A DNA stretch of 64,000 nucleotides from Dolomedes plantarius (GCA_907164885.2 OU015493.1:218719741-218783740); one strand, 5' to 3'. Shown: positions 11,850-23,274, counted from the stretch's first letter. Notes: a model not told the origin generated them from the sequence alone. Numbers and translations: made by a program.

Positions 11850-12085
11850 TCTGAACACTGGCTTGAAAACTGCCTTGCAGAATAGAAAAGCGCATGGAAT
11901 TCCGCAAGAAAATCCACTCGGGTTGGATACGCTTGCGATATCGCATGCTCTATCGCGACGCATGCGCTGTCCTGGAATTTGCAGGTGGTGACGCATCGCT
12001 CTGAGCATGCCTCACATTTCTCTCTCCGTGCGACATGTCGAAAGCGAAAGCGAACGCAAAAGCGCAAAATGTGGACATAGCTTTA

Positions 12086-12497
12086 GGATTAGTTTTTTGC
12101 CGTATTTGGCTTCAAAAGCGAGGAGATGATTAATAAAATCAACGTCCGAAAGATCCGGACTAGAATTTGTGGAGTGCTCCTGATTTCCAGCAACTACTTT
12201 TGCATAGGAAATCGATGGGTTGACCGTTTTCCTTGCCTGTGGGTAATTATCGTAATTGGCACCAACGGAGTTACTGACACGAGGAGTCGTTTTGATTTTT
12301 CCCATCTCCCACACGCTGAAAAAATACGTACATCTTAAATACTTGTTGTATTTACTTGGACAAACCCCATTGGCTGTGACGCGAGAGCGTCGTAATTCCA
12401 GTTCAGCCTTCAAAGTTGAAAAATCTGCATATTTATTTATAACCATCCGTTCATGACACGTTTTTAAAAGTCGCGTTTTTCGATGAAGAGAGAACAA
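12086..12497 (-). pseudogene. LINE ORF1-like fragment (jockey type)
   Basis: The minus-strand frame contains NPSISYAKVVAGN followed by a Ser/Asp-rich linker and DFINHLLAFEAKYGK. This layout resembles the segment after the zinc knuckles of jockey-type ORF1 (gag-like, RNA-binding) proteins in arthropods. The upstream part has no intact CCHC knuckles. It ends exactly where the inverted end at 12085 begins, so the transposon may have landed in this LINE copy. No reverse transcriptase is nearby. Assignment is tentative. Confidence 0.4.
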
Positions 12498-12592
12498 ATA
12501 CTACATAGTTTAGTCGAGAGCACTGTATTTTTATTTGTGCAATATATTGCTAAATTGTGAATCCATATTGTATGGCGACTGTCTCCTTTCAG

Positions 12593-12670
12593 GCCGACAA
12601 CATTTCGAACCCGACCTGGGTGGATATGAAGGCTGCGTTCCAGGCTGAAACTGTTGATACCGAGAGAAAA
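12593..12670 (+). other. Candidate internal exon of an unidentified host gene
   Basis: A pyrimidine-rich acceptor (CTGTCTCCTTTCAG, ending at 12592) and a consensus donor (AAAA/GTAAGT at 12671) bracket 78 bp, a multiple of three. Only one frame is open: ADNISNPTWVDMKAAFQAET and six more residues. The other two frames contain stops. The composition is more GC-rich than the surroundings. I do not recognise the protein. It could be chance; if real, much of this window could be intron. Confidence 0.3.
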
Positions 12671-13973
12671 GTAAGTTTCTATTTCTCTGTCTAGAAAGGG
12701 ACTTCGAAATTAGACTCGAATGGAACACTGGATGAAAGTTTTACTGTAAATGCAGTACACACGAATCTGATATCGAAAAGGATTTTCACCTGATTGGGTC
12801 TACAATGTTGCCAAAAATAGTAAATAAAAATTTTTTTGATAAAATTTGTATTCAAACCCAAAAACAGTCAATTTCTTACTTTGGACTATTTCAGACTGCA
12901 AGATTTTCGTCCATCATGCAGAAAGACTATAAAATTTGACTCTGCAAATGTGCCTCGAAGTTAAAGGATTTGGAGTGAATCCTTACAGTCACTGTAGGTA
13001 CATGTGAAACAGATGTTGCTCGGTATTTGGAGCGTCTGTGGTGTCCAGTGGATAGAGGGCAGTTTGGATATTTCTCCCGAATAGCATCATTTGAACAAAA
13101 CAAAGTAAAATTGAATTCATTAAAATTGACTTGACACGTGTGTCTCCAAAAATGGCATTTCACTAGCAGCTCGATCGGATCTACGAATTCTTCGGCAGTC
13201 ACGAATGCAAATTCGGCATGACTATTTACACTTGCATTTGAACTGACGAGCTCGTTTTCATACTGCGATCTTTTGTTTCTTTGCTTTGTTTATTTCTTAG
13301 GGATGAAGATCAAAGTAACACATCCAGCAACTCCTGCCGAAGAAACGACAGAGACTCTTCGTGTATATTTGACAATGACTAGAGAGCCAAAGCCTTGAAT
13401 AGCCTCACCCCAAAAATCTTGGATTTCAGTACTCTGGCAAAGTATGTTCGATTCACAGAATAAATTGTATTTTTTCGGTCTTTCGTGTGCACAATCGTCG
13501 TTTTGTAAATAAATGATCATTTTTACATTTCGGTGTCTTTGGCTACAAAATGGGGCATTGTGCGTGTGCTTTGATACGATGTGGGTTCTAGTTACAAACG
13601 ATTCACGGCTGCCGTTTCTTTATACTCTCACAAAACGACCGATACCCGAAAGAATGCAATTTGCGACACAGAAAAAATATTGTTTACCCGTGGAGAGAAA
13701 ACCGCCAAGAAACAAATCAAGTTTAAAGACTTTTAATTCAATCAAAATTCCTGTGTATCTACGTACATTTCTTTTTTTATTGTTATTAACTTGGATTTCA
13801 GTACAACTTTGTAATTTTATCTTCATTTACACTACGGGTATGTATGCATTTATGTATGTGAGTAAATAAATTTTAGGGATATAAAACTTTAAGGTATGTT
13901 AATACTTTTTTGTTTGTACCCGCATCCATCGTTTAGTTCAGTCAGTCCCTTCGAAAGCGATATATTGAGATTG

Positions 13974-13974
<1 letters not shown>
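12671..13974. other. No gene established
   Basis: Mostly unclassified. At 13302 an acceptor-like TTTATTTCTTAG is followed by two overlapping short open frames, and AATAAA occurs at 13460-13465. This could be a terminal exon, but its phase does not match the candidate exon at 12593-12670, so I do not call it. Confidence 0.3.

Positions 13975-14041
<67 letters not shown>
13975..14041. repeat. (TA)n then (TG)n microsatellite
   Basis: TA to 14023 and TG to 14041. Confidence 0.95.
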
Positions 14042-14679
14042 ACAGGGTGTCCATAATTAAACTTCCCTACTTTAAAGTTGTCTAGAGTCGAAACTATTGT
14101 TCAGAAAGTTGTGAAATTTTATGTAGGACATATTGAAGGGATAGGAATTTGTTTGAGAGAATAAAAAAATTAGTTCAAAATTTCACCACCAGAGGGCATG
14201 TTTTGATGAATTAAACATTTACGACTGGTTCTTTACTTAAGATTTCACCCTCTTTTTACCCATGACACAATAACTCATACTCGATCGGAAACTTGTTCGA
14301 TCGGAAACTTGTTCGATAACTCATTTTCGGACAAAAGATTTGAAGGAACGAAGAAGAAACAAATATGCAAATTAATTTTTGTCGACGTAGAGCAGAAGCT
14401 GTTACAAAACCTAGAAACTTTCGTGGAGATTTTGTTTTCGGCATGCTTGCTATTGCTGATCAGAATGTCGTAGTTACGATTACCAGATCAAGCTTTGTTA
14501 GTAAAATTTGTTTTACCTAAACAAATTAAATAACCTAATTCAGCACTAGTTGCTCGTTACTCTACGAAAATTTCGGAGTTTGAAGGGGATACGCTAAAGT
14601 ACATTGACTCGGAGGGAGTAATCGACAGAATTAATAAACGTATGTCCGCGACTGTCGGCTACTGCATTAAAGATGAGAT
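14042..14679. other. No gene seen
   Basis: Begins with ACAGGGTGTCCATAATTAA, which looks like a transposon end, but I found no matching inverted end. CGATCGGAAACTTGTT is repeated back to back near 14281-14312. Confidence 0.35.
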
Positions 14680-14745
14680 TCCACGGGAACGACCATGTCC
14701 TATCCAGGATTCGAACCCGAGACGCCGACCACTATACGATGCTTC
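14680..14745 (-). repeat. tRNA-derived SINE fragment
   Basis: The minus strand contains GGGTTCGAATCC (14707-14718), a good RNA polymerase III B box, preceded by a TAGTGGTCGGCGTC stretch like a degenerate tRNA. It does not fold as a complete tRNA by eye, so a SINE or tRNA relic is likelier. Confidence 0.45.
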
Positions 14746-14812
14746 TTTTTATGTTTTTCGACAAGCACACTTACATGTATGCATACGTACGCATAATGTA
14801 GACGCATATATA

Positions 14813-16225
14813 CAATCATGGACAAAAAAATTAGCGCACCAAGAAGGAGTCGTCAAAATGAAACGAAATTTTACATACGTAATGACTACTTTGATATAAG
14901 TAAATGATAAGAAAATCAAAGAAAAAGGATAATTTATTTCAGAGAAAAAGGCAAAAGAACGGAGGAGTTAATACTCCGTTGGACCCCCTCTAGCGCGAAT
15001 GCACGATGCGATACGATCGGGCATTCAGTCATACAAGTTCTGTATGATGTCTTGAGACATTTCGTTCCATATTTGCTGTAACCTTGCCTCTAGTTCGTTC
15101 AAACTCGTGGGATGCCCAACTCGTCGTCCCAAATGATCCCAGATATGCTCGATTGGAGACAAATCTGGGGATCGGGCAGGCCAAGGAAGGGTAGTAACAG
15201 TGCGGAGACAGTCTTGTGACACCCTTGCCGTATGAGGCCGAGCATTGTCTTGTTGAAAAATGGCTCCTGGGAGCCGTTGCATGAGTGGCAACACATGTGG
15301 TTGCAGGATTTCATGAACATACCGCTGGGCTGTCATGGTGCCACGGATCAATACTAGGGGTGACCGTGTATTGTAGGCAATGGCACTCCATACCATCACA
15401 CCAGCTGTGGGAGCGATGTGTGACTGTACAGCAAAGGCAGGATTGAAGCGTTCACCACGGGCTCTCCACACACGAACACGATTGTCATCACTGCCGAGAT
15501 TGAATCTGGATTCGTCGCTAAAGACGACCTGGTTCCATTCCGCTGCAGTCCAGTTTCCTCGTACTCGGCAAAACTCCAAACGGAGGCGTCGATGGATGGG
15601 CGTCAAGGGCGGCACACGTAATGGGCGCCGCGATACCAACTGTCCTTCAGCCAGGCGCCTTCGTATGGTTCGAGAAGACACAGAGGCCCCTAGTGAAGGT
15701 GCTACCTGTGCCTGGATGGCGGCCGATGAAGCAGTTGGCTGTACGCGTGCATTTCTTACGATGTGGCGGTCTTTTCGACGACTGGTCTGTCGAGGGCGTC
15801 CTGAGCCTGGTCTTCGTGTACATGACATCTCTCGGGTCCACTGGTCCCATCACCTCCTCACAACACAATCAGAGCGGCCTAATTGACGAGCTACTCGCCT
15901 AGCTTACCACCCAGCTTCCATCATCCCGACGAATCTCCCCCTCTCAAACTGCGACAACTGCTTATATTGTCTTCGCACACGGCGTAATGGCATGTCTATC
16001 TCAGCTCTTCCTTTGTAAATGATTCAGCACACTCAAACAAGCTTTGGTTACCTGTTTTATACTCCACAGAGTACGATGTTCAACGCCCTCTACCGGCTAT
16101 ACGTAATGCGCAATCACGCTGCATTTCTAATCATTTGCATATCTCCCCGACATGTACCTTCATTGCAAGTTTCGTTACGATCCCGCAATTATTTCTTGGT
16201 GCGCTAATTTTTTTGTCCATGAGTG
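14813..16225 (-). mobile_element. Tc1-like transposon, full length (1,413 bp), inactive
   Basis: Bounded by TA on both sides (14811-14812 and 16226-16227), the Tc1/mariner target duplication. The terminal inverted repeats read CA[A/C]TCATGGACAAAAAA then TTAGCGCACCAAGAA from each end (about 33 bp, one mismatch), with homology fading after that. It carries one transposase relic on the minus strand (14968-15993). Length and structure are typical of a complete element, and only the coding region is damaged. Confidence 0.9.
14968..15993 (-). pseudogene. Tc1-like transposase, three in-frame stops
   Basis: Full-length frame of 341 codons, the usual Tc1 size, from ATG 15993-15991 to TAA 14970-14968. 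The enzyme would bind the inverted repeats through N-terminal HTH domains (residues about 10-110, with RPGSGRPRQTS near 61-71) and cut and paste with a DDE domain. Catalytic motifs: VVFSDESRF, FQQDNARPHTA and SPDLSPIEHIWD. I count 32 residues between the second Asp and the Glu, against 34 in classical Tc1. The frame is otherwise continuous but has stops at codons 30 (TAA), 48 (TGA) and 323 (TGA). With no frameshifts, it looks like a recently dead copy. Confidence 0.9.
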
Positions 16226-16227
16226 TA

Positions 16228-17304
16228 TTATACGCACACATATAAATATCAAATCAATTAAAAGGTATGAAAAACCGCCAGTCGGGTTAAGACTCAGGTT
16301 CCCGACCATTCACGTTCCCTTTCACTTGTGTTCGAAATTGCATATACACGCACAGGGTTAACTCTCGTGGATCGTTCCCCGAATCTTCGTTTTCCCGTAG
16401 GTGTCGTTCATTTCATTCAGTCACGGTTATAATGTTTCTGTTATTATTCTTCCTTGCAGCCAATTGCATCTCTCTAGATAAAAAATATTCATACGGTGTT
16501 TTCGAAACAACTGATGGCCGGATTGTCCAATCGCAAGGTACAGGTTGAACTGTGCCGGTAATGACGAGGTTTTGAGATTGGCATACAAAAAATTAATTCC
16601 AAGTGTCAAATGAAGCAGTTTGTTAAAAAAAGAATCTCTATTGGCATCGATTTGTGTGTTTTCATGCTATTAAACAATAATTAGTAAGTTGTTACAAATG
16701 CTATATCATGACGCGTTCTATCAACTGAATACAATAAATCAAAAAAGTTTTGGAGAGAAACCTATATTCTATTTTAAAAAAGTGGTCGTCGGAAAGGGGT
16801 GTCCACGAATTCATTCACTCTATGGAGTGTTTAATCAGTTCTTAACAAAATATAACCGTCTGAAAGTGGCAGGCTAGAAAATTTTCGCTGAAAATACGCG
16901 CGCGCGCGCAGGTGTGTGTGTATATACAAATTATAATCTAACCGATATATTTATTTTGTCAGTTGTATCATTTCTTGAAACAATTTCGGCAATTTTTTGG
17001 AAGCAGAGAATTTTGTGAAAATTGTGAATACACACGCGCGAGTACGGTGAACAAAAAATTAATAAAAGGACAGAGTTTGTCAGCATTTCTTAAAAACCGA
17101 GATGAATGAGATGTTATCGAAAGTATAAAATGGTGGCGCCATCTCGTACACAGATTGTAAATGTTATTTTAAAGCGAGTAGGAGACAGACAGCGCATGCT
17201 CGACTACTTGCTGATTTGTAACCTTTTTCATGCCATATCTTCTTAATAAAACGGTCTGTTCTTCTGAATTTGTAATCATTTGCTTATCTCCTCATACACT
17301 ACAT
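16228..17304. other. No gene seen
   Basis: Unclassified sequence with a short CG/TG dinucleotide run at 16898-16922. Confidence 0.4.
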
Positions 17305-17605
17305 CAGGGGTGTCAAACTCAAAGGCTACCTTGGGCCAAACAAACAAGGTTTAACTATAGGTGGGCGCAATAAAAATCAATATTAATAGAAACGTAGGTT
17401 TATTTACCTAATTACAGTATATTCAACATAAATATAATATTTTCTTTAATAATAGCAAAAAAGAGTATCATTAAAAAAACATTTAGCGAATTCTTCCTAT
17501 CTTATTATAATTCTGCGTCGGTTATTTTAATATATATTATTGTGTGCCAATATATTGGTCGGGACGCAAAAATGTTCTTCGCGGGCCGCGAGTTTGACAC
17601 CCCTG
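17305..17605. mobile_element. hAT-type MITE (301 bp)
   Basis: Starts CAGGGGTGTCAAACTC and ends in the inverted form GAGTTTGACACCCCTG, with perfect 8-bp direct repeats CACTACAT at 17297-17304 and 17606-17613. Eight-base duplications and CAGGGG ends are hAT hallmarks. No coding capacity. Confidence 0.9.
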
Positions 17606-17688
17606 CACTACATACATGTCAAGTTTTGTGATAGTAGCTCATTTTCTTCTGGGTGCATTTATTTATTTAGGACAGAGTACCTTTATGG

Positions 17689-17691
<3 letters not shown>

Positions 17692-17749
<58 letters not shown>
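17692..17749. repeat. (TA)n microsatellite
   Basis: Continuous TA tract. Confidence 0.95.
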
Positions 17750-17754
<5 letters not shown>

Positions 17755-18116
17755 AGAAATCGAAGTATGCAAAAAAAACTAAATGAACCAAAAATAATGA
17801 TCCAAATGACAGGTCTCTTTGTCAGGAGGCCTAATGGTGTCGGTCACCTTAAGGGGTAGTGTAGGCAAAGACAAAATCATCCCAAGGCCCCGAGATCCTC
17901 ACATTGACAACAGAAAATAAAGAGCATTAGATCAATTGAAAACACAACACAACGTTAAGAACATAAAGAAGCCACACAAAACAGAAATTTACGAGCAAAC
18001 TTACCATACCCCGATTAATTGAGAAGTAACAGTAGAAAAGAACCAGCTAATTATCCTCAAAATATGTAGTACTGCAATAGCGTCATCTATCTAATTCATA
18101 TGCAGAAAATTAAGTT

Positions 18117-18960
18117 TTAATAGAAAAAAGAAATAAAAACCCAACTTTTAGCAGGCTTTAAAATGTACCCGACTCTAAATACCATTTTTTTAAAAAATAA
18201 TTTAAATTTACCAAAGTTTCTAGGGAAATTTCTCCTGCGTAGGTTTTCCTCGAATATATCACATGCTTCTAAGAAATCTTTACTATTATTGCAAATATTT
18301 TTGGTTCTATACAGTTGTGAGTGAAAAATAAATTTTATAGTGTAAATTGCTAAGGAAATTAGTAAATGTAATACCATCAAATTTAAAATCTAACCTTTTA
18401 TCATACGTCCCAATTTTATTTCCGTTATCTTGAGTTTTAATTTTAAAATCAAAATAAGCAGCATAATGATTATCTTCATTTGTTTTGTTTAAAGTTAATT
18501 CCTTTTGATTTAGAAATTCCAGATCTTTACGGTTAAAAAATATATCTTAACAAAAAAAATATATCTTATCAATATATCTTAACCCGGAAACACTATTTTG
18601 GTTAAGATATTTAGTCTCTTAAATATGTAGGTAAGAAGATATTGTCCAGAAAACCGATTTCCCATTGGTGTACCTTTCATTTGTCTAAAAAAAAACAAAC
18701 CATATCGTTAAATAAGTAGTTTTTTAACAGATTAAAAAACGTTTTACTGAACGAGGTGTTAAAGCAATTTGTACTACACGTGACAAATCTAAATTTAATT
18801 GGTACTTTATAGAATTTAATGGTAGGAAATAAGTTTGGGTACTTTATGCTAGTACTCTTAAATATAAATTTTTTGTTAAAAGCATGGATTCTGTTATCTA
18901 TTTCTTTCTTAGGTAAGTAAATTTTTTATAGGTATTACTATAACTGTATTTCTTAGTTAT
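18117..18960 (-). pseudogene. Penelope-like reverse transcriptase remnant
   Basis: Several minus-strand frames together resemble the RT of Penelope-like retroelements. In order: FPTIKFYKVPIKFRFVT (about 18830-18780), MKGTPMGN (about 18680-18650, the GxPMG motif of RT), an AAYFDFKIKTQ segment then YDKRLDFKF (about 18460-18380), and LYRTKNICNNSKDFLEAC followed by a FEENLRRRNFPRNF helix (about 18310-18210). The spacing is compressed and the frames change, so segments are deleted. The YADD-type catalytic motif was not found. No GIY-YIG endonuclease is seen nearby. Identification rests on remembered family patterns. Confidence 0.55.
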
Positions 18961-20530
18961 TATTTGCTGGAAGAGCTGTTTGTATATAAAATTGAAGTTA
19001 TTGGCAGCCTTATCAACGACTGTTATTATTAACTGTAACTGTCATTAATGTAATTACTGGTGTTAAACCAAAAGTAATCAAGAAAATCTCGGGGTAAAGT
19101 TTAGAACGTGTTTAATTACTCTAGAAATCACAGTTACAAGGGACGGATTACATTACACAGTACAAAACAATTGAAAAACATTTAGAGGCAACAGAAATGT
19201 ACGTTGGCTTAACATAGTCCAAAATTGGGCATCAGACCGCAAGGTCTTTACTCTACGAGATCCAAACTCTCTCTGGCTAATTCCTAAATGACAGCTACTT
19301 TAAAAAATTCCTTTACCCGTTTCCCAAACACCGTAATGAAAGCATAACAGAAAATATATATGTTTGAACATCGGATTTATAACTTGTCTACTTTTAATAC
19401 TATAGAAATTGATTATTTTCTGGAATGCAAATGTGATGCGCAAATTTTGAATATATATATTTTTTCTTTATATATATATATATATATACACACGCACACA
19501 ACATTAAAGAAAATTGACGCGTGTTATGACAGTATGTATGTTGTAGCATAGCATTTTAGTATGAGGCGAGTTAACTCCCAAAAGAAATTCACAGTTGGTG
19601 AATTATCACCCCAAAAACAAGCACGTTAGGTACCCCCCCCCCCCAAAAAAAAATAAATAAATAAATAAATAAATAAAATTTTTTAAAAATCTCCGCTGAT
19701 AAATATATATGAGGTACCCCTTCGTTCGCCGACTTTTGGAATCTTGTGTCGGCCCACTCGAACACTCGTGTGTGATTATGAAGACATATTTCTGCTTGAC
19801 CCATTCATAACGAAAGAGATAACATCGTCGGAAGAGACTTTTCTGCGGCCATTACTTTGCGAACATTTTTTTTTCGGGAGGGGGGGGGGGGAGGGAGAGG
19901 TCCTTTGTCGGATAACGCTCGACAAACCAGGAGAGAGATAACGCCAAAAGTGCTTTCATTATTTTCCATTAAAACCAGAAGAAAAAAATGTTTTCGTTAA
20001 AGTAAACTTCTCAGTTTTGTATTTTTTTCGTCGTCATTAATAAGTAATTAAAGTGAAGTATTGTCGTGATGCTATGAGAGGAGATCCACACACATTTTCA
20101 ATTCCCATTAAAACTTCTTTTTTTTTGGCCGTGAATGCGTTATCGGAATCAATGTTATACATATTTATAGATGTGTGTGTGTCATGCTAAGCTTATTTAT
20201 TTATTCTGTTTGTTCCCGAAACGTAATGTTGTCTTTCTTTTCGATTCCAGTAACGCATTCGCCGAGTCAGTTCCAGAGAAGTCCCTGATCGAGTTTTCAA
20301 AAATTCATTCCGGGTCTGGTTTTATTGAATGAGAGAGCGCAGAAAAGCACCGTTTTAAAGTGTTACTCCGGAGTCTTACGAAATATTCATTTTCAACCTC
20401 TTTCTCAGGCGCGAACCTTTAGCTGCCAGGAATGCAAAGATTTGCTTCCTTCTTTCTTTTTCGCAGTCAGATATATGTCTTTATGTAGCGAACTCTAACT
20501 GTAACGTCAGACGTTCTGACGTACTGTGAC
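18961..20530. other. No gene seen; scattered simple repeats
   Basis: Contains a short TA tract (19471-19489) and (AAAT)n at 19650-19678 after a C/A run, plausibly an old SINE or LINE tail. 20220-20480 is more GC-rich but has no recognisable coding pattern. Confidence 0.4.
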
Positions 20531-20598
20531 CAGTGACGTAGCGAACATAAATGGCGCCCGGGGCACGATATCTTTTTGGCGCCCCCCCCCCTTCAGAA
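20531..20598 (+). mobile_element. End fragment of the CAGTGGCGTAGCG-type MITE
   Basis: CAGTGACGTAGCGAAC followed by GGCGCCCGGGGCACGATA matches the reverse complement of the right end of the MITE at 35980-36853. The other end is absent. Confidence 0.55.
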
Positions 20599-20614
20599 AA
20601 ACATATAGTAATAC

Positions 20615-21049
20615 AATTACAAGGTAAAAAGAACTTTTTAGAAACCATGTTTTTAAATTTTCTGTTGAATCCTATAAACTTGACAAATCTATGTATTAAC
20701 AAATACTTTTTAAAATTTTTTGGATGAATTATCCCATGCACTCGAAAGAAAAGGAAGTTCATTGGAAGTTAACTCGCGTTTAACTTTTCGTTCCCGTCCC
20801 GGCCGATAGAGGGCTGCACCAGTCTACAAAACAAAATGAACTGAAAATAAATTCAATGCTGCTTAAAGATGGCTAAAAGTATAAAAAGAATGCATTGCCA
20901 TCGTGTTCCGAGCTATTGTAAAAGTTTCAAATGTCTAGCTAGTCGGGAAGTGAGTTAAAAATCGATTGCAAGATTTGTACTAGACAAACAAACACACACA
21001 CACACACACAAACAAACAAACAAGAAAGCGTGTTTATAAAAACATGGTA
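20615..21049 (+). repeat. Dispersed repeat R1, copy 1
   Basis: About 430 bp that recurs in the same orientation at 33950-34363, including TTTTCGTTCCCGTCCCGGCC and ATCGTGTTCCGAGCTATT. It contains a (CA)n and CAAA stretch near its 3' end. Unclassified; no terminal structure seen. Confidence 0.75.
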
Positions 21050-21296
21050 AAAATATACATAAAAATTGCTTTCTAGTTTAGCTAAAACGAAACAAATCAT
21101 TTTAATTTACTTAAAAATGGTTTTTACTTACATGCCTCTTCGATGTCTGTTTCACTCACTTTTGTATCCTCTTTAATTTTTTTTCGTCGCTGTTCTTCTG
21201 CATTAAGATGTTTTAGAACCCCTTTTTTTCCTTTTCATCAGTTCTTTTATCAATGCCCCCTAAAACACCAATTCTTCCTTTCTGACGATATTCTAC

Positions 21297-21595
21297 GCCC
21301 CTTCCTGGGACATTTCAGCATGATAATGCCCGTCCGCACACGGCTGGAGTTTCTACTGCTTCTCTCCGTGCTTGCCCGAAGCTACCGGCGGCCAGCAAGG
21401 TCGCCGGATCTCTCCCCCATTCAGCACGTTTGGAGCGTTGCTGGCAGGGCCCTCCAACCAGCTCGGGATTTTGACGATTAACGCGCCAATTGTTTCAGAA
21501 TTTGGCACGAAATCCGCAACCTCTATCAATCAATGCCAAACCGAATAACTGCTTGCATAAAGACCAGAGGCGGACCAACGCGTTATTACTTTGTG
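21297..21595 (+). pseudogene. Tc1-like transposase, C-terminal fragment
   Basis: Split over frames, this reads a FQHDNARPHTAG-type motif, then ARSPDLSPIQHVW, and later RNLYQSMPNRITACIK then RGGPT, the C-terminal catalytic part of a Tc1-family enzyme. The DDE glutamate in the SPIEHVW motif is Gln here (CAG), and at least two frameshifts are present. No inverted repeats were found. It ends shortly before Helitron copy B. Confidence 0.7.
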
Positions 21596-21656
21596 AAGCT
21601 CTCTCTCTTGCAGCAGGAGTTATTTTTTTTTTAGAATACATTTTACATTGCGAAAA

Positions 21657-22303
21657 TCTGTCTATTCTAAAAAAAAGTAACTGCCGCTGTCAAAAGCTTG
21701 TCACGCTATCTCCTCCGAAACCGCTGGGGGTATGGGGTCGAGACCGATACCAATGGATGCAGAAAAATGTGGGGAACAAAGTTAGATATGTCTCATCTTC
21801 TTCGGACTTTAAGTTTTTTTTTTTTTTAATTTTATGTTTTCTGGGAAAATATCGACTTTTTCATCTTCAGATGACGATAACTCGCCAAAAAATGATCGTA
21901 GAATGTTGATCTTTTTACAGTCTAAGACTACAGACATTTCTCTTTCAAACTAGACCTCATTTGTTTAAAAATATTTCAAAACAGACTCATATTTTTTCAT
22001 CAAAAAACGAAACACAGTTTTTCGAGAAATATCGTCACATATGGGGATGTAATATCGATGCTCCTCGAGTTTTTATCTTACAAAGAAAATATTGACATCA
22101 TCTGGAAGATGAAAGCTTTCTTATTCATATGAACCTCATTTCAAGTCTCTATCTTAAAATTTCGAGTTTTAATATAATTTTAAAGCTGATAATTCAACAG
22201 TGATTCCCCTTGACAACAGTAAATGGGTGGAAGCTGTTGCATTGCCCGAGAATCAATCCTATGTATCTCGTTATTAGCCCTAACAGAGGAGCGAAGCCCC
22301 TAG
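21657..22303 (+). mobile_element. Non-autonomous Helitron, copy B (647 bp)
   Basis: Starts TCTGTCTATTCTAAAA after an A and ends GAAGCCCCTAG before a T: the TC...CTAG structure of Helitrons, which insert between A and T without target duplication. A short GC-rich palindromic stretch (GGAGCGAAGCCCC) precedes CTAG. Most of it matches copy A at 6057-6645. Confidence 0.7.
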
Positions 22304-22925
22304 TAAGGTTTAAAAATCCAAAACACTATTCTTTTTGAAAAATGAGAAAAAATTGTCGTTCTTTGAACTCGCATATCTTCCTAACAACTTCACGTAATTT
22401 CAATATATGGTGCTCATTCGACGCAGAATTTTGTGTACTTGAATTTATAAATTCGTAACATTTTCCTAGAAATGCATCGTTTAGGAGTTATTAGTGAAAA
22501 ACTGAAAAGAATTCCGAAAATTTCGACACCCCTCATAGAGCAGAAGCAGAAAATTGGTGCAAACTTCAATAAACTCTTTATACACGCAAATGAAGAGATT
22601 AAAACCGTTTCCAGCTTTCCGAGAATTTTATTTAGCCTACACCCCTTTTTTTTTGGCCAATGTTGCCTGGCCTATAAGCAGACTCACCGTTTATTACCGT
22701 AGAAAACTATGTTTTGTAACAAAATGATTATTGACGGATGGGAATCCATAGAATTACCACTCCCCCGTACTCTTTAAAACTAAATCAATATTAACATTAA
22801 TAGTCAAATTATTAACATTATTAGACCAAATATATACAATTATTATAATTATAATAATAAATTATAATTATAATAATGAAAATCATACCAAAAAAAAAAA
22901 AACATGTCTTACTTTGTACAAATCA
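22304..22925. other. No gene seen
   Basis: Unclassified AT-rich sequence; nothing recognisable on either strand. Confidence 0.4.
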
Positions 22926-22929
22926 GTAA

Positions 22930-23185
22930 GTAGTAAATCCACCTTTGGCACCTATACAAGCCGAAACACGGCGTGACATCGAATCAATGAGGTCACCTAT
23001 GACCTCCTGCGGAAGATCATGTCATAATCTTTGCAGCTGGGCAGTTAATTCACCAGTATTCCGGGACGGCTGCAGTTGCCTTCCAAGCACGTCCCAGACG
23101 TGCTTTATTGGCGAGAGGTCTGGTGACCTGGCAGGCTATAGGAGTACGTCATATCCTCGAAGACATTGTTGGGAGAGTAATGACA
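22930..23185 (-). pseudogene. Tc1-like transposase, C-terminal fragment, catalytic Glu replaced
   Basis: The minus strand reads PARSPDLSPIKHVWDVLGRQ, then LTAQLQRL and a C-terminal RRVSACIGAKGGFTTY: the end of a Tc1-type transposase different from the one at 14968-15993. The DDE glutamate is Lys (AAG) and a stop interrupts the LQRLW segment. Sequence upstream of the DLSPI motif is lost near 23185. Confidence 0.7.
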
Positions 23186-23274
23186 TTTAACTGTTTATTA
23201 TATTATTTATTATTTTTAACATTAATTATTATTATAATTTGGTCTTCAATTTATATAAACCTATATATCTAATA

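Larger units (their letters stand above)
8842..12085 (-). mobile_element. Putative PIF/Harbinger-like DNA transposon with GCGAAA-rich inverted ends
   Basis: The left end reads TAAAGCTATGTCCACA (8842-8857) and the same 16 bases occur in reverse complement at 12070-12085. Both are followed inward by TTTTGCGCTTT and iterated GCGAAA-type hexamers (8858-8900 and 12036-12062). This gives inverted termini of about 45-55 bp around 3.2 kb. A MADF-domain start lies just inside the right end on the minus strand; MADF/SANT-like proteins are the usual second protein of PIF/Harbinger elements. The transposase itself is not found. A pogo-like element (9421-10414) and several TA tracts lie within. Alternative: an unrelated TIR family. 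Confidence 0.5.

Noticed and set aside
13290..13520. Terminal exon with AATAAA
   Set aside because: Acceptor and poly(A) signal are plausible, but two frames are equally open and neither is in phase with the candidate exon upstream.
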